Shown here one piece after another: positions 32,291 through 40,502 of a DNA stretch of 64,000 nucleotides (position 1 is the stretch's first letter; every line of letters starts with the position of its first letter). The stretch is from Candidatus Peribacteria bacterium. Its GTDB lineage: Bacteria > Patescibacteriota > Gracilibacteria > Peribacterales > Peribacteraceae. The notes under the pieces were generated by a model. It worked only from the letters and a program-made list of their open reading frames with translations. It did not search any database and was not told the DNA's origin. The stretch covers positions 310,001 through 374,000 of the forward strand of contig JAHFJM010000001.1 of the NCBI GenBank assembly GCA_023245935.1, in the 5' to 3' direction. A program made the position numbers and the translations under genes.

Positions 32291-34592
32291 TTTTTATCGG
32301 TGCGATGCCGATTGCGAGCCTCTTGATCTGCCCGGAATCGAACCGCACTTCGATGATATCTCCGCTACGACTGAGCACTAATCCCTCCCCGAGCGTCTTG
32401 TGTCCGATACGCATTCCTTCGGATAATTCTTCTTCCACGTGTTCGAGGAAACTCTCGTCGTTTCCCGCATCCTGGTTAAAATCATCACGCTGGATGAATG
32501 GTTGTACCGTGCTTTTTCTGTAACTCTCGCTCGGTCGTGATGGTGATGATGCTTGCAGCCATCCGAATTTGTTTTCAAGATCGCGGCCTGGAAGGCCGCC
32601 CTGAAGAATGTCACTCTTCACCTCAAGCACCGCATGCGGAATGTCGTCGAGGAACCGGCTGCGTGCGTTGCTTTGCGTCGATCCCCACAGCATGCGGCTG
32701 CTTGCATGCATGAGTGACAAGAAGTCTTTCGCCCGTGTCATGCCGACGTAGAGCAGGCGCCGCTCTTCCTCAAGCTGGCTCCGATCGAGCTGTGACGCAC
32801 TGTGCGGCAGGATGCCTTCTTCGCAGCCGACGATCGTGACTGAACTGAATTCAAGCCCTTTGCAGAGATGCAGCGTCATCAGCGTCAGCGCATCGGTTGC
32901 CTGGTCGTTGAGTTTGTCGACTTCGGATACGAGTGCGACTTCTTCGAGGAAACTCATGAGGGATTCCTGTGGAGGCAGATGGTCGTACTTCTTCGTTACG
33001 GATAAAAGTTCCAGAATGTTTTCCCATCTTGTTTCACCCTCATCTGTGTCATCGCGTACCCACTTCTCAAGACCAGTACTCGTGATCACTCGTTCAGCAA
33101 TCGAGCTCACAACCGCAGTCTCCGAGAGAGTTTTCAAATTCTGCAGCAGCGAAACGAATCCGCCGATGCGTTTCTTCACGCCGTCGTTCAATTCGTCGAC
33201 CATCTCGATGTGCTTCATGGCGTCGTAGAGGCTGATATTCCGGTTGTTGCAGAAATTCTGCAGATGCCCGAGCGTTGTGTCGCCTATTTTTCTCGATGGA
33301 ACGTTGATGATGCGAAGCAACGACAACGTATCGTTCGGATTCAGGATCGCGTAGAGGTATGCGAGCACGTCTTTCACTTCCCGACGTGCGTAGAATTTCA
33401 TTCCCCCCAGAATCCGGTAGGGAATTCCCGCTCGCAGACACGCTTCTTCGAATTGTCGTGATTGTGCATTTGTTCGGTACAGAATGACTTGGTCTTTGAG
33501 AGATGTGCCGGTTTTTTTTCGTTCCAGCACGCCTCGGATTGCCTCTTCCGCTTCACGCCGTTCATCGATCACTTCTTCCAGCTTCACTTTTGCCCCGTCT
33601 TTCCGATCCGTCCACATCTTCTTCTCGGGTCGACCGGGGTTCGCCGCAATCACGCCGTCCGCGGCATCGAGCACCTGTTGCGTGGAACGGTAGTTCCGCT
33701 CGAGTTTGATGCTCACAGCATCGGGATACTCGGTACGGAACTCCAGAATGTTTCTGATGTCTGCCCCTCTGAATGCGTAAATCGATTGATCAGGATCACC
33801 AATGACGCAGAGATTTTTGTCGCGCTTGCTTAGCAGGCTGATGAATTGGTACTGCACGTGGTTCGTGTCCTGGTACTCGTCGACATGAAGAAAGCGCCAC
33901 GTGTTCTGGTAGCGTTCGAGAATCTGAGGACATTCGGTGAAGAGTCGCACCGTCTCAAGGAGCAGATCGTCGAAGTCGAGCGCGTTCGCTTCCCGAAGTT
34001 TCTTTTGATAGTTCCCGTAAATTTCCGCCATGCGCTGATGCGTGTACGTCGCAGCCGCTCGCCTTGCCTGATCCACCGTCACTGCTTCGCTCTTCCATGC
34101 ACTGACGTGTGAGATCGCCGTCTTCGGTTTCAGTTCTTCAGGCACAATCTTCATGTCTTTGAGAACCGAGAGCATCAGTTTCTCCTGGTCATCCGTGTCG
34201 TAGATCACGAATGTTTTGTTTCTGCCGATCGCTTCGATGTCTCTGCGGAGGATGCGGACGCAGATGGAGTGGAAGGTGCCGGACAGTGGGAGAGAGTGAT
34301 GGGGACGAGAGTCAGGGTTGGGGGTTACGGTTGGGGATGGATCATTTCCTGTCGAGATATGCAAAATTCTCGCGATGCGTTCTTTCAGTTCATTTGCCGC
34401 TTTGTTCGTGAACGTCACGGCGAGAATTTGCCACGCAGGCACGCCTTGCGAGATCAGATTTGCGATGCGATGCGTGATTGTCCGTGTTTTCCCCGACCCC
34501 GCTCCTGCTAGGATCAGCAGCGGTCCCTTCAGCGTTTCCACCGCGCGTTTTTGCTCGGGGTTGAGGGTTGCGAAGATGGGGTCATCCGACAT
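32274..34592 (-). CDS. uvrD: UvrD/PcrA-type 3'-5' DNA helicase
   Basis: A superfamily 1A helicase for nucleotide excision repair, mismatch repair and fork clearance. Motifs: QKRAVETLKGPLLILAGAGSGKT (Walker A at about residue 31), VTFTNKAANEL (Ia), FLHVDEYQDTN (II), VIGDPDQSIYAFRGA (III), LERNYRSTQQ (IV), LMTLHLCKGLEF (V) and LLYVGMTRAKDFL (VI). The C-terminal tail (about 720-772) resembles a PcrA-type Tudor segment. An insertion STGNDPSPTVTPNPDSRPHH at about residues 82-104 is coded by word-repeat DNA between motifs Ia and Ib. TACAAT ends exactly 6 nt before the ATG. Confidence 0.95.
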   Translation of the reverse strand: MSDDPIFATLNPEQKRAVETLKGPLLILAGAGSGKTRTITHRIANLISQGVPAWQILAVTFTNKAANELKERIARILHISTGNDPSPTVTPNPDSRPHHSLPLSGTFHSICVRILRRDIEAIGRNKTFVIYDTDDQEKLMLSVLKDMKIVPEELKPKTAISHVSAWKSEAVTVDQARRAAATYTHQRMAEIYGNYQKKLREANALDFDDLLLETVRLFTECPQILERYQNTWRFLHVDEYQDTNHVQYQFISLLSKRDKNLCVIGDPDQSIYAFRGADIRNILEFRTEYPDAVSIKLERNYRSTQQVLDAADGVIAANPGRPEKKMWTDRKDGAKVKLEEVIDERREAEEAIRGVLERKKTGTSLKDQVILYRTNAQSRQFEEACLRAGIPYRILGGMKFYARREVKDVLAYLYAILNPNDTLSLLRIINVPSRKIGDTTLGHLQNFCNNRNISLYDAMKHIEMVDELNDGVKKRIGGFVSLLQNLKTLSETAVVSSIAERVITSTGLEKWVRDDTDEGETRWENILELLSVTKKYDHLPPQESLMSFLEEVALVSEVDKLNDQATDALTLMTLHLCKGLEFSSVTIVGCEEGILPHSASQLDRSQLEEERRLLYVGMTRAKDFLSLMHASSRMLWGSTQSNARSRFLDDIPHAVLEVKSDILQGGLPGRDLENKFGWLQASSPSRPSESYRKSTVQPFIQRDDFNQDAGNDESFLEHVEEELSEGMRIGHKTLGEGLVLSRSGDIIEVRFDSGQIKRLAIGIAPIKIVQTV
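34280..34342. repeat. In-frame G-rich word repeat inside uvrD
   Basis: On the plus strand it runs through imperfect words of the type GGTTGGGG/GGGTTACGG and AGTGATGGGGACGAGAG, encoding a Pro/Ser/Thr-rich insertion in the helicase. It resembles the G-rich stretch in the epimerase gene at 2843-2876. Confidence 0.6.
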
Positions 34593-34634
34593 GCGTGCAT
34601 TGTAGCGGTTTCATTCGGCTCACTTCTGCAGATT

Positions 34635-34850
34635 TCATTTGAAGATCTCAGATCCCTTCTTTTGAGGATTATTCTGTGCCTCAATCGCCTGGATTTTCTG
34701 CCGTAATTCATTGGCAATTTCTCTGAAATTTTCGTCAAGATCCGGGTTGCCGTCGATGCTACTCTTTTCAACTGCATGCAGCCGAATTCTGAGGTCTCTG
34801 CTTGCGGGGCTACCTTTCATGATCGGTATGTCGTTATTTTCCTGTGCCAT
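34635..34850 (-). CDS. Small hydrophilic protein, 71 residues
   Basis: A highly charged, probably helical protein (ENFREIANELRQKIQAIEAQNN) without signal peptide or known motif. The ATG follows a pyrimidine-rich leader (CTCCCCACTCTCACT). It lies between the 226-residue gene and uvrD on the same strand, 39 bp from the former. Function unknown. Confidence 0.5.
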   Translation of the reverse strand: MAQENNDIPIMKGSPASRDLRIRLHAVEKSSIDGNPDLDENFREIANELRQKIQAIEAQNNPQKKGSEIFK

Positions 34851-34889
34851 AGTGAGAGTGGGGAGAATAAATAAAAAGATTTTGGATCT

Positions 34890-35570
34890 CTAGGAGAGTG
34901 CATTGACGATTATTTCTTCGATCGCTTTCCTCAATTCTTCCCGAAGCATGCGTTGTGGACCTGTCGGGAATGTTGTGACACCGAATGTCAGCCCATCGTT
35001 CAGTTCACGAGGATCGGGCATCAAGCCGTCTTCCATAATTTCTCCGTGCATACTCCAGTCTTGCGACTTCTCTAACACTGCAATGGACAAGCGATTGGCA
35101 AAATGACCGATCACTTCCTGTATGACCATTTCACGCTCCTCCTGTTTCAACACATCAAGCATCGCGCGTTTCTGCGACAGCGCGATGCCGAGAATGCGAC
35201 CGAATTCATGAGGAACAAGCGTTGTATCTTTCCCTGATTCGATCACTGATGCATAGAGTGTCCAACACGCTTCCCACTGTCTATCTGACAGCAGTTTCAT
35301 GTAGAGCGGTTGCTTTTGACGATGAGGATGCAGTTGCTGTCCGATTACTTCTCTGGGGCTGGCTGCACGCCATGGTTGACTATCGAGAGCACGGACACAT
35401 TTTTCGAGATCTTCGAATGTCCACACTTCTAAATTTTCCGGAAGTCCAATTCTTTCCACAAATGCTTCATATTCTTCCATAGGAATGTGTGGGAGAATAA
35501 ATTCTATGCAAGCATCGATGGGACTCATCCCTGTCTTTTGCGCCAGTTCTGTGAGTTGTTCGAATTCCAT
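34890..35570 (-). CDS. Hypothetical soluble protein, 226 residues
   Basis: An acidic, mostly helical protein (PMEEYEAFVERIGLPENLEV, FEDLEKCVRALD) with no recognisable domain, signal or membrane segment. The ATG follows the leader CTCCTCGTTCTCCC. A terminator lies 27-50 bp upstream, so it either has its own promoter or is reached by read-through past that terminator, as in an attenuated operon. Confidence 0.55.
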   Translation of the reverse strand: MEFEQLTELAQKTGMSPIDACIEFILPHIPMEEYEAFVERIGLPENLEVWTFEDLEKCVRALDSQPWRAASPREVIGQQLHPHRQKQPLYMKLLSDRQWEACWTLYASVIESGKDTTLVPHEFGRILGIALSQKRAMLDVLKQEEREMVIQEVIGHFANRLSIAVLEKSQDWSMHGEIMEDGLMPDPRELNDGLTFGVTTFPTGPQRMLREELRKAIEEIIVNALS

Positions 35571-35597
35571 GGGAGAACGAGGAGAAAAGAAATAATC

Positions 35598-35619
35598 AAA
35601 AAACCCGCTTCGCGCGGGA
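35598..35619 (-). terminator. Rho-independent terminator
   Basis: On the minus strand CCCGC-GCGAA-GCGGG is followed by TTTTTTG. It ends the transcript from the RmuC-like gene and/or a short transcript starting near 35715. Confidence 0.75.
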
Positions 35620-35759
35620 GAGGTAGGGCACTGCTCTCTGCGCGATCAGGTGAGGCTGACGACGACGAGGACGGTGCCGGAGGCGATGAGACGATTTCTC
35701 AAAACAGAGTCAGCTTATTATTGCCTTGGAGATTGTGTCAAGGATTTCTCCCGGTTCAA

Positions 35760-36932
35760 TTACGGCAACCTCTGCGAAATTACCTCCTCCACCTTCTGCA
35801 GATGCTTTTTTCGTATCGCCGCTTTCGGTGACGTGAGTTGCTGCATTTCCATATTTTGCTCGGAAAGGCTCGTTGCAAGGCGCTTGATCTCCGACGGTGC
35901 GAGTTGCGAGATTTTTTTCTCGTTCTTCTTCTGTTCAACGTCACCGGCAATGTCCGGATCGATCTGTGAGACGCGTTCCAAGGTCACTGCCCCCATCTTC
36001 GTGAGCAGGATTTCGTGTGCGTTCCGGTAACTGATGTGTGCTGCGAGCTCCGCGATCATATTGATGATGTTCTCGCGCTTCTGCGGATCCAGAGTTTCCG
36101 CAAGTTCGTAGGTTGAGATGCGGCGGAGAGAAGCGAGGATCGGTGCGAGTGCTTCTCTGGAGACAATGTAGAAGTAATATTCGTCCTTCGCATAAATTAG
36201 TTTCTTCAGCTCACCAATCGCCTCCGTCGGCACGACGAGGAACACGTGCGGATAAATCTTCGCGTTCTTCCGGATCTTGTCCGCGGTCTTCTTCACTGCC
36301 TCGTCGATGTAGGTCTGCAGGCTCTGTGCCTTACTCGCCTTCGCATCGAAGATCACATACTGATCCAGAAATTCGATCAGAAAATCCGGCTTCAGAGAGC
36401 CGTCGAAATCATCGGGAAGATTGTTGTTGCTGTACGAAGTGAATTGCAGATGTGGAAGTTTGCAGAGATCGGTCAGTGTTGCGATCACCGTGTTCTCATG
36501 ATCATTCCACAAACGGTCTCTCTCTTCTTCTGCGATCTGCTTCGCTTTCACTTCACTCTCAAGCACTCGCTGACGCTCCTCCTTTAATGCACGTTCCGCC
36601 GCATCGATCTTCTCAAGCCCGCGCGCATGCTCTCGCTCGCGTTCTTCGTTCTTCGTTTCCATCTTTGTCAGAGTTTTCTGGAGCCCATCACGTTCCTTAC
36701 CCGTTGCATCCAATTTTGCTTTCGTCTGCTCAAGTTCGATGAAGAGGCGCTTGCTCTTGCCCGAGTTCTCTGCGAGTTCCTGCTTCGCCGTACTCAAATC
36801 TTTCTCAACCCTCGCAAGATCGTTACTTCTATCCACTTGCGCAGCGTTCTGGGGTTTCTTCAGTTGCAGCACAAGGTTTGCAAGAATGCCGAGAGCACAG
36901 AGAACGCCGATGGCGATCAGAACGGTATTCAT
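35760..36932 (-). CDS. RmuC-like membrane-anchored nuclease-fold protein
   Basis: A 390-residue protein: N-terminal membrane helix (about residues 3-22), a long coiled coil (about 35-145), then a nuclease-like domain (about 150-290) with KPDFLIEFLDQYVIFDAKAS, the D-(x)n-DAK pattern of the PD-(D/E)XK fold. This order matches RmuC (DNA recombination protein family), thought to limit inversions between repeats, although overall similarity appears modest. A genome with so many repeats makes such a role attractive. TACTAT (36939-36944 complement) ends 6 nt before the ATG. Confidence 0.7.
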   Translation of the reverse strand: MNTVLIAIGVLCALGILANLVLQLKKPQNAAQVDRSNDLARVEKDLSTAKQELAENSGKSKRLFIELEQTKAKLDATGKERDGLQKTLTKMETKNEEREREHARGLEKIDAAERALKEERQRVLESEVKAKQIAEEERDRLWNDHENTVIATLTDLCKLPHLQFTSYSNNNLPDDFDGSLKPDFLIEFLDQYVIFDAKASKAQSLQTYIDEAVKKTADKIRKNAKIYPHVFLVVPTEAIGELKKLIYAKDEYYFYIVSREALAPILASLRRISTYELAETLDPQKRENIINMIAELAAHISYRNAHEILLTKMGAVTLERVSQIDPDIAGDVEQKKNEKKISQLAPSEIKRLATSLSEQNMEMQQLTSPKAAIRKKHLQKVEEVISQRLP

Positions 36933-36955
36933 ATCCGGATAGTATCAGGGTTTAC

Positions 36956-36974
36956 GCCGAGCGTAGTCGAAGGG
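36956..36974. repeat. Short copy of the CTTCGACT-type repeat
   Basis: GCCGAGCGTAGTCGAAGGG is the inverted relative of the repeat in guaA (6564-6594) and of the arm beside the GIY-YIG gene. It lies between the RmuC-like gene and rpsO. Confidence 0.55.
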
Positions 36975-37027
36975 TGGACGGTTGTCCACTATCTCGAAGG
37001 AAATCGGGGAGAGGGAGTAGCCAACTC

Positions 37028-37055
37028 TTGACATTTTACTCCCCGCGAGTACCAT
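37028..37055 (+). promoter_or_regulatory. Sigma-70 promoter for rpsO
   Basis: -35 TTGACA and -10 TACCAT with a 16 bp spacer. The leader is about 78 nt, long enough for the S15 autoregulation seen in other bacteria, and ends in a C-rich stretch before the ATG. Confidence 0.65.
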
Positions 37056-37138
37056 GCCGCAGCACTCGCGCTTTCCCGTCTAGCACTGCTTACGGAGAGG
37101 CCCGAAGATTTGTTTCTGCTGTGTTTCCCCCATTCCGT

Positions 37139-37408
37139 ATGGCTCTCAAGCGTTCCACCAAGAAGAAAATCATCACCAAGCACCGCACGCACGAGAAGGA
37201 TACCGGCTCGCCCGAGGTGCAAGTGGCACTTCTGACGAAGAAGATCGATGAGGTGACGAAGCACTTGAAGGAGCACAAGAAGGACAACTCCGCGCGTCGC
37301 GGGCTGCTTGCCAACGTTGCACACCGACGGAAACTTCTCACGTACCTCAAGATGAACAAGCCGGATGCGTACCAGAAGTTGATCGATGCGCTGGATCTGA
37401 AGAAATAA
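37139..37408 (+). CDS. rpsO: 30S ribosomal protein S15
   Basis: A primary 16S rRNA-binding protein of the small subunit platform. The 89-residue sequence has the usual pattern: DTGSPEVQVALLTKKIDEVT, LKEHKKDNSARRGLLANVAHR (seen as SARRGLL) and LLTYLKMNKPDAY. Length is exactly typical. ATG 37139 is preceded by TTTCCCCCATTCCGT, not by a purine-rich site. In many bacteria rpsO is followed directly by pnp; here a toxin-antitoxin pair lies between them. Confidence 0.97.
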   Translation: MALKRSTKKKIITKHRTHEKDTGSPEVQVALLTKKIDEVTKHLKEHKKDNSARRGLLANVAHRRKLLTYLKMNKPDAYQKLIDALDLKK

Positions 37409-37420
37409 TCTGCAATTTCA

Positions 37421-37449
37421 TTGCTTTTTCATTTCATTTGTACTACAAT
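37421..37449 (+). promoter_or_regulatory. Sigma-70 promoter of the toxin-antitoxin pair
   Basis: -35 TTGCTT and -10 TACAAT with a 17 bp spacer. The perfect palindrome ATGCTTTAGCAT follows at 37454-37465, over the expected transcription start. Confidence 0.65.
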
Positions 37450-37453
37450 TGTC

Positions 37454-37465
37454 ATGCTTTAGCAT
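37454..37465. promoter_or_regulatory. Palindrome, candidate operator for the RelB-type antitoxin
   Basis: ATGCT-TT-AGCAT overlaps the start of the toxin-antitoxin transcript. Ribbon-helix-helix antitoxins of this kind normally repress their own operon from such sites; binding here is inferred. Confidence 0.45.
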
Positions 37466-37480
37466 TTCATCTTATTTTCC

Positions 37481-37774
37481 ATGTCTACCATTCAGGTACG
37501 CGTTTCGGATAAGAACAAGAAGAGCGTCGAAAAAATCCTCGAGTCGCTCGGTCTTGATATCACCACCGCGGTGCGCATGTTTCTCTGTCGCATTGAAATG
37601 GATCACGGTTTACCTTTTCCCGTTACTCAAAAAAGAAATTTGACTGTGAACGGGTTCACGTCGGAATTTGAAGCGGAGGTTCTTGCAGCAGCAAACGATA
37701 CTGAAGGCAGTATGGAGTTTGAGAATGCTGACGATGCAGTGCAGTATTTGCGTGACCTTACCAAGAAAAAATGA
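37481..37774 (+). CDS. RelB/DinJ-family antitoxin
   Basis: A 97-residue ribbon-helix-helix protein: the strand STIQVRVSDKN and helices around KILESLGLDITTAVRMFL are the RelB/DinJ DNA-binding module. The C-terminal half (NGFTSEFEAEVLAAANDTEG) is the acidic toxin-binding tail. Its last codons overlap the toxin ATG (ATGA), the usual coupling. It should neutralise the downstream toxin and repress the operon. The pair is inserted between rpsO and pnp. Confidence 0.88.
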   Translation: MSTIQVRVSDKNKKSVEKILESLGLDITTAVRMFLCRIEMDHGLPFPVTQKRNLTVNGFTSEFEAEVLAAANDTEGSMEFENADDAVQYLRDLTKKK

Positions 37775-38031
37775 GGATCATCTATCGCAAACAGTTTTTG
37801 AAGCAATTTAACAAGCTTGAACGCAGAAGACAGGAAGTTGTGGAAGAAACAGTTGATCTGTTCCGTAAAAATCCTCTCGACCTGACGCTCAGGAATCATG
37901 CTTTGAAAGGAGCAATGTCAGGTCGGCGTTCAATTTCTGCAGGATTTGATCTTCGGTTGATTTTCGAGGAACGCGACGGATATGCGATTGTAATCATGAT
38001 CGCAGTTGGGAAACATGAGGAGGTGTATTAA
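37771..38031 (+). CDS. RelE/YafQ-family mRNA interferase toxin
   Basis: An 86-residue ribosome-dependent ribonuclease-type toxin. The RelE fold is visible as IIYRKQFLKQFNKLERRRQE, HALKGAMSGRRSIS, DLRLIFEERDG, and the C-terminal GKHEEVY, the conserved ending of the YafQ-like subgroup that includes the catalytic His. It overlaps the antitoxin by 4 bases. Both key basic and His positions look intact, so it should be active when freed from the antitoxin. Confidence 0.88.
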   Translation: MRIIYRKQFLKQFNKLERRRQEVVEETVDLFRKNPLDLTLRNHALKGAMSGRRSISAGFDLRLIFEERDGYAIVIMIAVGKHEEVY

Positions 38032-38117
38032 GGCTTCCATATTTGTGATACACTCGCCGTACGCTCTTTCCTCGCACCAATCGATTTTTGTCTGGATTTA
38101 CGTACCAGTGTTTTGCT

Positions 38118-38140
38118 GCCGCAGGCAGGATGCCTGCCCC
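38118..38140. repeat. Short palindrome in the pnp leader region
   Basis: GCAGGCA-GGA-TGCCTGC (7-bp arms) lies 90 bp before pnp. In the transcript it would form a hairpin, reminiscent of the processed hairpin in other pnp leaders. A TGATACACT promoter-like box lies at 38046-38054. Confidence 0.5.
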
Positions 38141-38227
38141 TGTGAATAAACATTGATGTGTACGTCCAGATCAACGCAAAAATCACTGATGATGAGGGGA
38201 AAGCACTATTTTCTTCCCCCACTTCCC

Positions 38228-40438
38228 ATGTTGAAAGAATATTCCATGACGCTCGGATCCGAGCAGATGATCATTCGTACCGGACAACTTGCGACGCAAG
38301 CGAACTCGTCCGTGATCTGCCAAATGGGCGACACGGTCGCGCTCGGCAACTGTACCATTTCGGCGAAGGCACGCGCAGGCGTCGACTTCCTGCCATTGCA
38401 GGTCGTGTATCAGGAAAAGTACTACGCCGGCGGCAAGATTGCAGGCAGTCGCTTCCGCAAGCGCGAAGGTCGTCCCGGTGACGATTACGTTCTGCTTGCA
38501 CGCGTGATCGATCGCGGGCTTCGTCCGATGTTCCCGAAGTATCTCCGCAGAGATATTCAGGTCTTCGCGACGGTGATGTCATATGACTTCGAGCACGGAC
38601 ATGACATCGTGTCTGCGAATGCGGCGAACTTGTGTTGCTCGCTTTCGGATTGTCCTTTTGAGGGTCCTCTTGGCACGGTGCGCGTGGGGCTCATCGGCGG
38701 CGAATTGGTACTGAATCCTTCCGTCGAAGCCAGAACGAAGAGTGAACTCGACATGTTTGTCACGGCATCGCTTGAGCGCGTCGTCATGATCGAAGCAGGA
38801 GCGAATCAGGTCTCCGAGGAAGACATTCTTCGCGGCATTGAGTTCGGAAAGAAGTGGGCGCAGAAGATTGCCAAGTTCTTCGAAGGCATTCAGAAAGAGA
38901 TTGGAAAGAAGAAGTTTGAAGTCGAAGCACCGTTTACTCCAAAGGACGAAGATATGAAATTCCTGAAGGACTGGACGCTTCCGATCATCATGAAGGCGAT
39001 CAAAGATCCGCTTCCGAAACTCGAGCGCAGAGCGATCTTCAATGATCTGATGGCGACTGCTGCCGAGAAATTGGAAGAGAAAAAAGGTCCTGCTGGCGAA
39101 GACGAATACCTGATCAATCTCTACGCAGGAGCTTCTGCAGCAGTCGATACGATCATCAAGAAGGAAATGCGTCGCCTCGTCCTCGAGGAAGGCATCCGCA
39201 TGAGCAGCCGCAAAGTCGACCAGATCCGACAGCTTTCCGCCATCGTCGATATTCTCCCGAATCGCGTCCACGGTTCCGCGCTCTTCCAGCGTGGAGAGAC
39301 GCAGGGCTTGGTCACGTGCACGCTCGGATCTCCGGGCAGCAAGCAGCTCGTCGAAGGAATGGAAGGGGAGCACGAGCTCCGGTACATGCATCACTACAAC
39401 TTTCCGCCGTTCTCCGTCGGTGAGACGAGCAATCGTCTGTTCGTCGGGAACCGCGAGATCGGTCACGGCAACCTCGCGCAGCGCGGGCTCGAGCCGGTGC
39501 TTCCGGATGTCGAGTCATTCCCGTATACCATTCGCACTGTCACGGAAATTCTTGAGAGCAACGGTTCTTCGTCGATGGCTGCAACGTGCGGATCGACCCT
39601 CGCGCTCATGGCTGCAGGCGTCCCCATCACGGCTCCCGTTTCCGGTATCGCACTCGGACTGATTTCCGATGAGGAGAAAGGCAAGTACATCATTCTTTCG
39701 GATCTTCAGGACGAGGAAGATTTCGGCGGCGACATGGACTTTAAACTCGCCGGCACCGCAAAAGGCGTTACGGCTATCCAGATGGACATCAAGATCAAGG
39801 GACTTCCGGATTCCGTCTTCAAGGAAGCACTCGATCGTTCGAAGACAGGCAGAGCGGAAATCTTAAAAATCATGCTTGCGGCAATCCCGGAGCCCAGAAA
39901 AGAGCTCTCACCGTACGCACCGAGAATCGAGACAATCCACATTGATCCGGCAGACATCCGTCTCGTCATCGGCAAAGGCGGCGAGATGATTCAGAAGATC
40001 ACGAAAGATCTCGGTGTCGAAATCGACATCGAAGACAGCGGCATGGTCTTCGTCACCGCGCCGAACGGGGATGTCATGGCGAAAGCCAAAGAGTGGATTC
40101 TTGGTATCGTCGAGAAACCCGAGGTCGGTAAAGTCTACGACGCGAAGATCATGCGCATCATCGACGGGGTCGGTGCGATTGCGGAATTCGGTCGCGGCAA
40201 GGACGGCATGATCCACATCTCCGAGCTTGCGTGGTCCCGTACCGAGAAAGTCGAGGATGTCGTGAAAGTCGGTCAGGAACTGAAAGTGAAGTGCGTCGAG
40301 TTCGATGCCGCGGAAGGCAAGACGCGCCTTTCGCTCAAGCAGATGACCGCACCGCCCGCAGGCTGGGTCGCTCCACCGCCGCGTCCGAGTTTCGGCGGCA
40401 GGAGCGGAGGAGGATTCAGAGGACCGCCGCGACGGTAG
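38228..40438 (+). CDS. pnp: Polyribonucleotide nucleotidyltransferase (PNPase)
   Basis: A 3'-5' phosphorolytic exoribonuclease in RNA turnover. The 736-residue protein has the complete order: RNase PH domain 1 (about 1-215), helical domain, RNase PH domain 2 (about 295-530; FPPFSVGETSNR, MDFKLAGTAKGVTAIQMDIK seen as GTAKGVTA), KH (about 540-600; RLVIGKGGEMIQKI) and S1 (about 610-680; GVGAIAEFGRGKDGMIHISE), with a Gly/Arg/Pro-rich tail. ATG 38228 follows the leader TTCTTCCCCCACTTCCC. Confidence 0.97.
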   Translation: MLKEYSMTLGSEQMIIRTGQLATQANSSVICQMGDTVALGNCTISAKARAGVDFLPLQVVYQEKYYAGGKIAGSRFRKREGRPGDDYVLLARVIDRGLRPMFPKYLRRDIQVFATVMSYDFEHGHDIVSANAANLCCSLSDCPFEGPLGTVRVGLIGGELVLNPSVEARTKSELDMFVTASLERVVMIEAGANQVSEEDILRGIEFGKKWAQKIAKFFEGIQKEIGKKKFEVEAPFTPKDEDMKFLKDWTLPIIMKAIKDPLPKLERRAIFNDLMATAAEKLEEKKGPAGEDEYLINLYAGASAAVDTIIKKEMRRLVLEEGIRMSSRKVDQIRQLSAIVDILPNRVHGSALFQRGETQGLVTCTLGSPGSKQLVEGMEGEHELRYMHHYNFPPFSVGETSNRLFVGNREIGHGNLAQRGLEPVLPDVESFPYTIRTVTEILESNGSSSMAATCGSTLALMAAGVPITAPVSGIALGLISDEEKGKYIILSDLQDEEDFGGDMDFKLAGTAKGVTAIQMDIKIKGLPDSVFKEALDRSKTGRAEILKIMLAAIPEPRKELSPYAPRIETIHIDPADIRLVIGKGGEMIQKITKDLGVEIDIEDSGMVFVTAPNGDVMAKAKEWILGIVEKPEVGKVYDAKIMRIIDGVGAIAEFGRGKDGMIHISELAWSRTEKVEDVVKVGQELKVKCVEFDAAEGKTRLSLKQMTAPPAGWVAPPPRPSFGGRSGGGFRGPPRR

Positions 40439-40470
40439 AATTATGAATCAGGAATTATGAATTAAGGAAT
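40438..40470. repeat. Degenerate word repeat (GAATTATGAATTA)
   Basis: Three imperfect copies of AATTATGAAT(TA/CA) follow the pnp stop codon. Confidence 0.6.
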
Positions 40471-40502
40471 CCTTGTAGTATGTATTACTGGGACTCTTAA
40501 TT

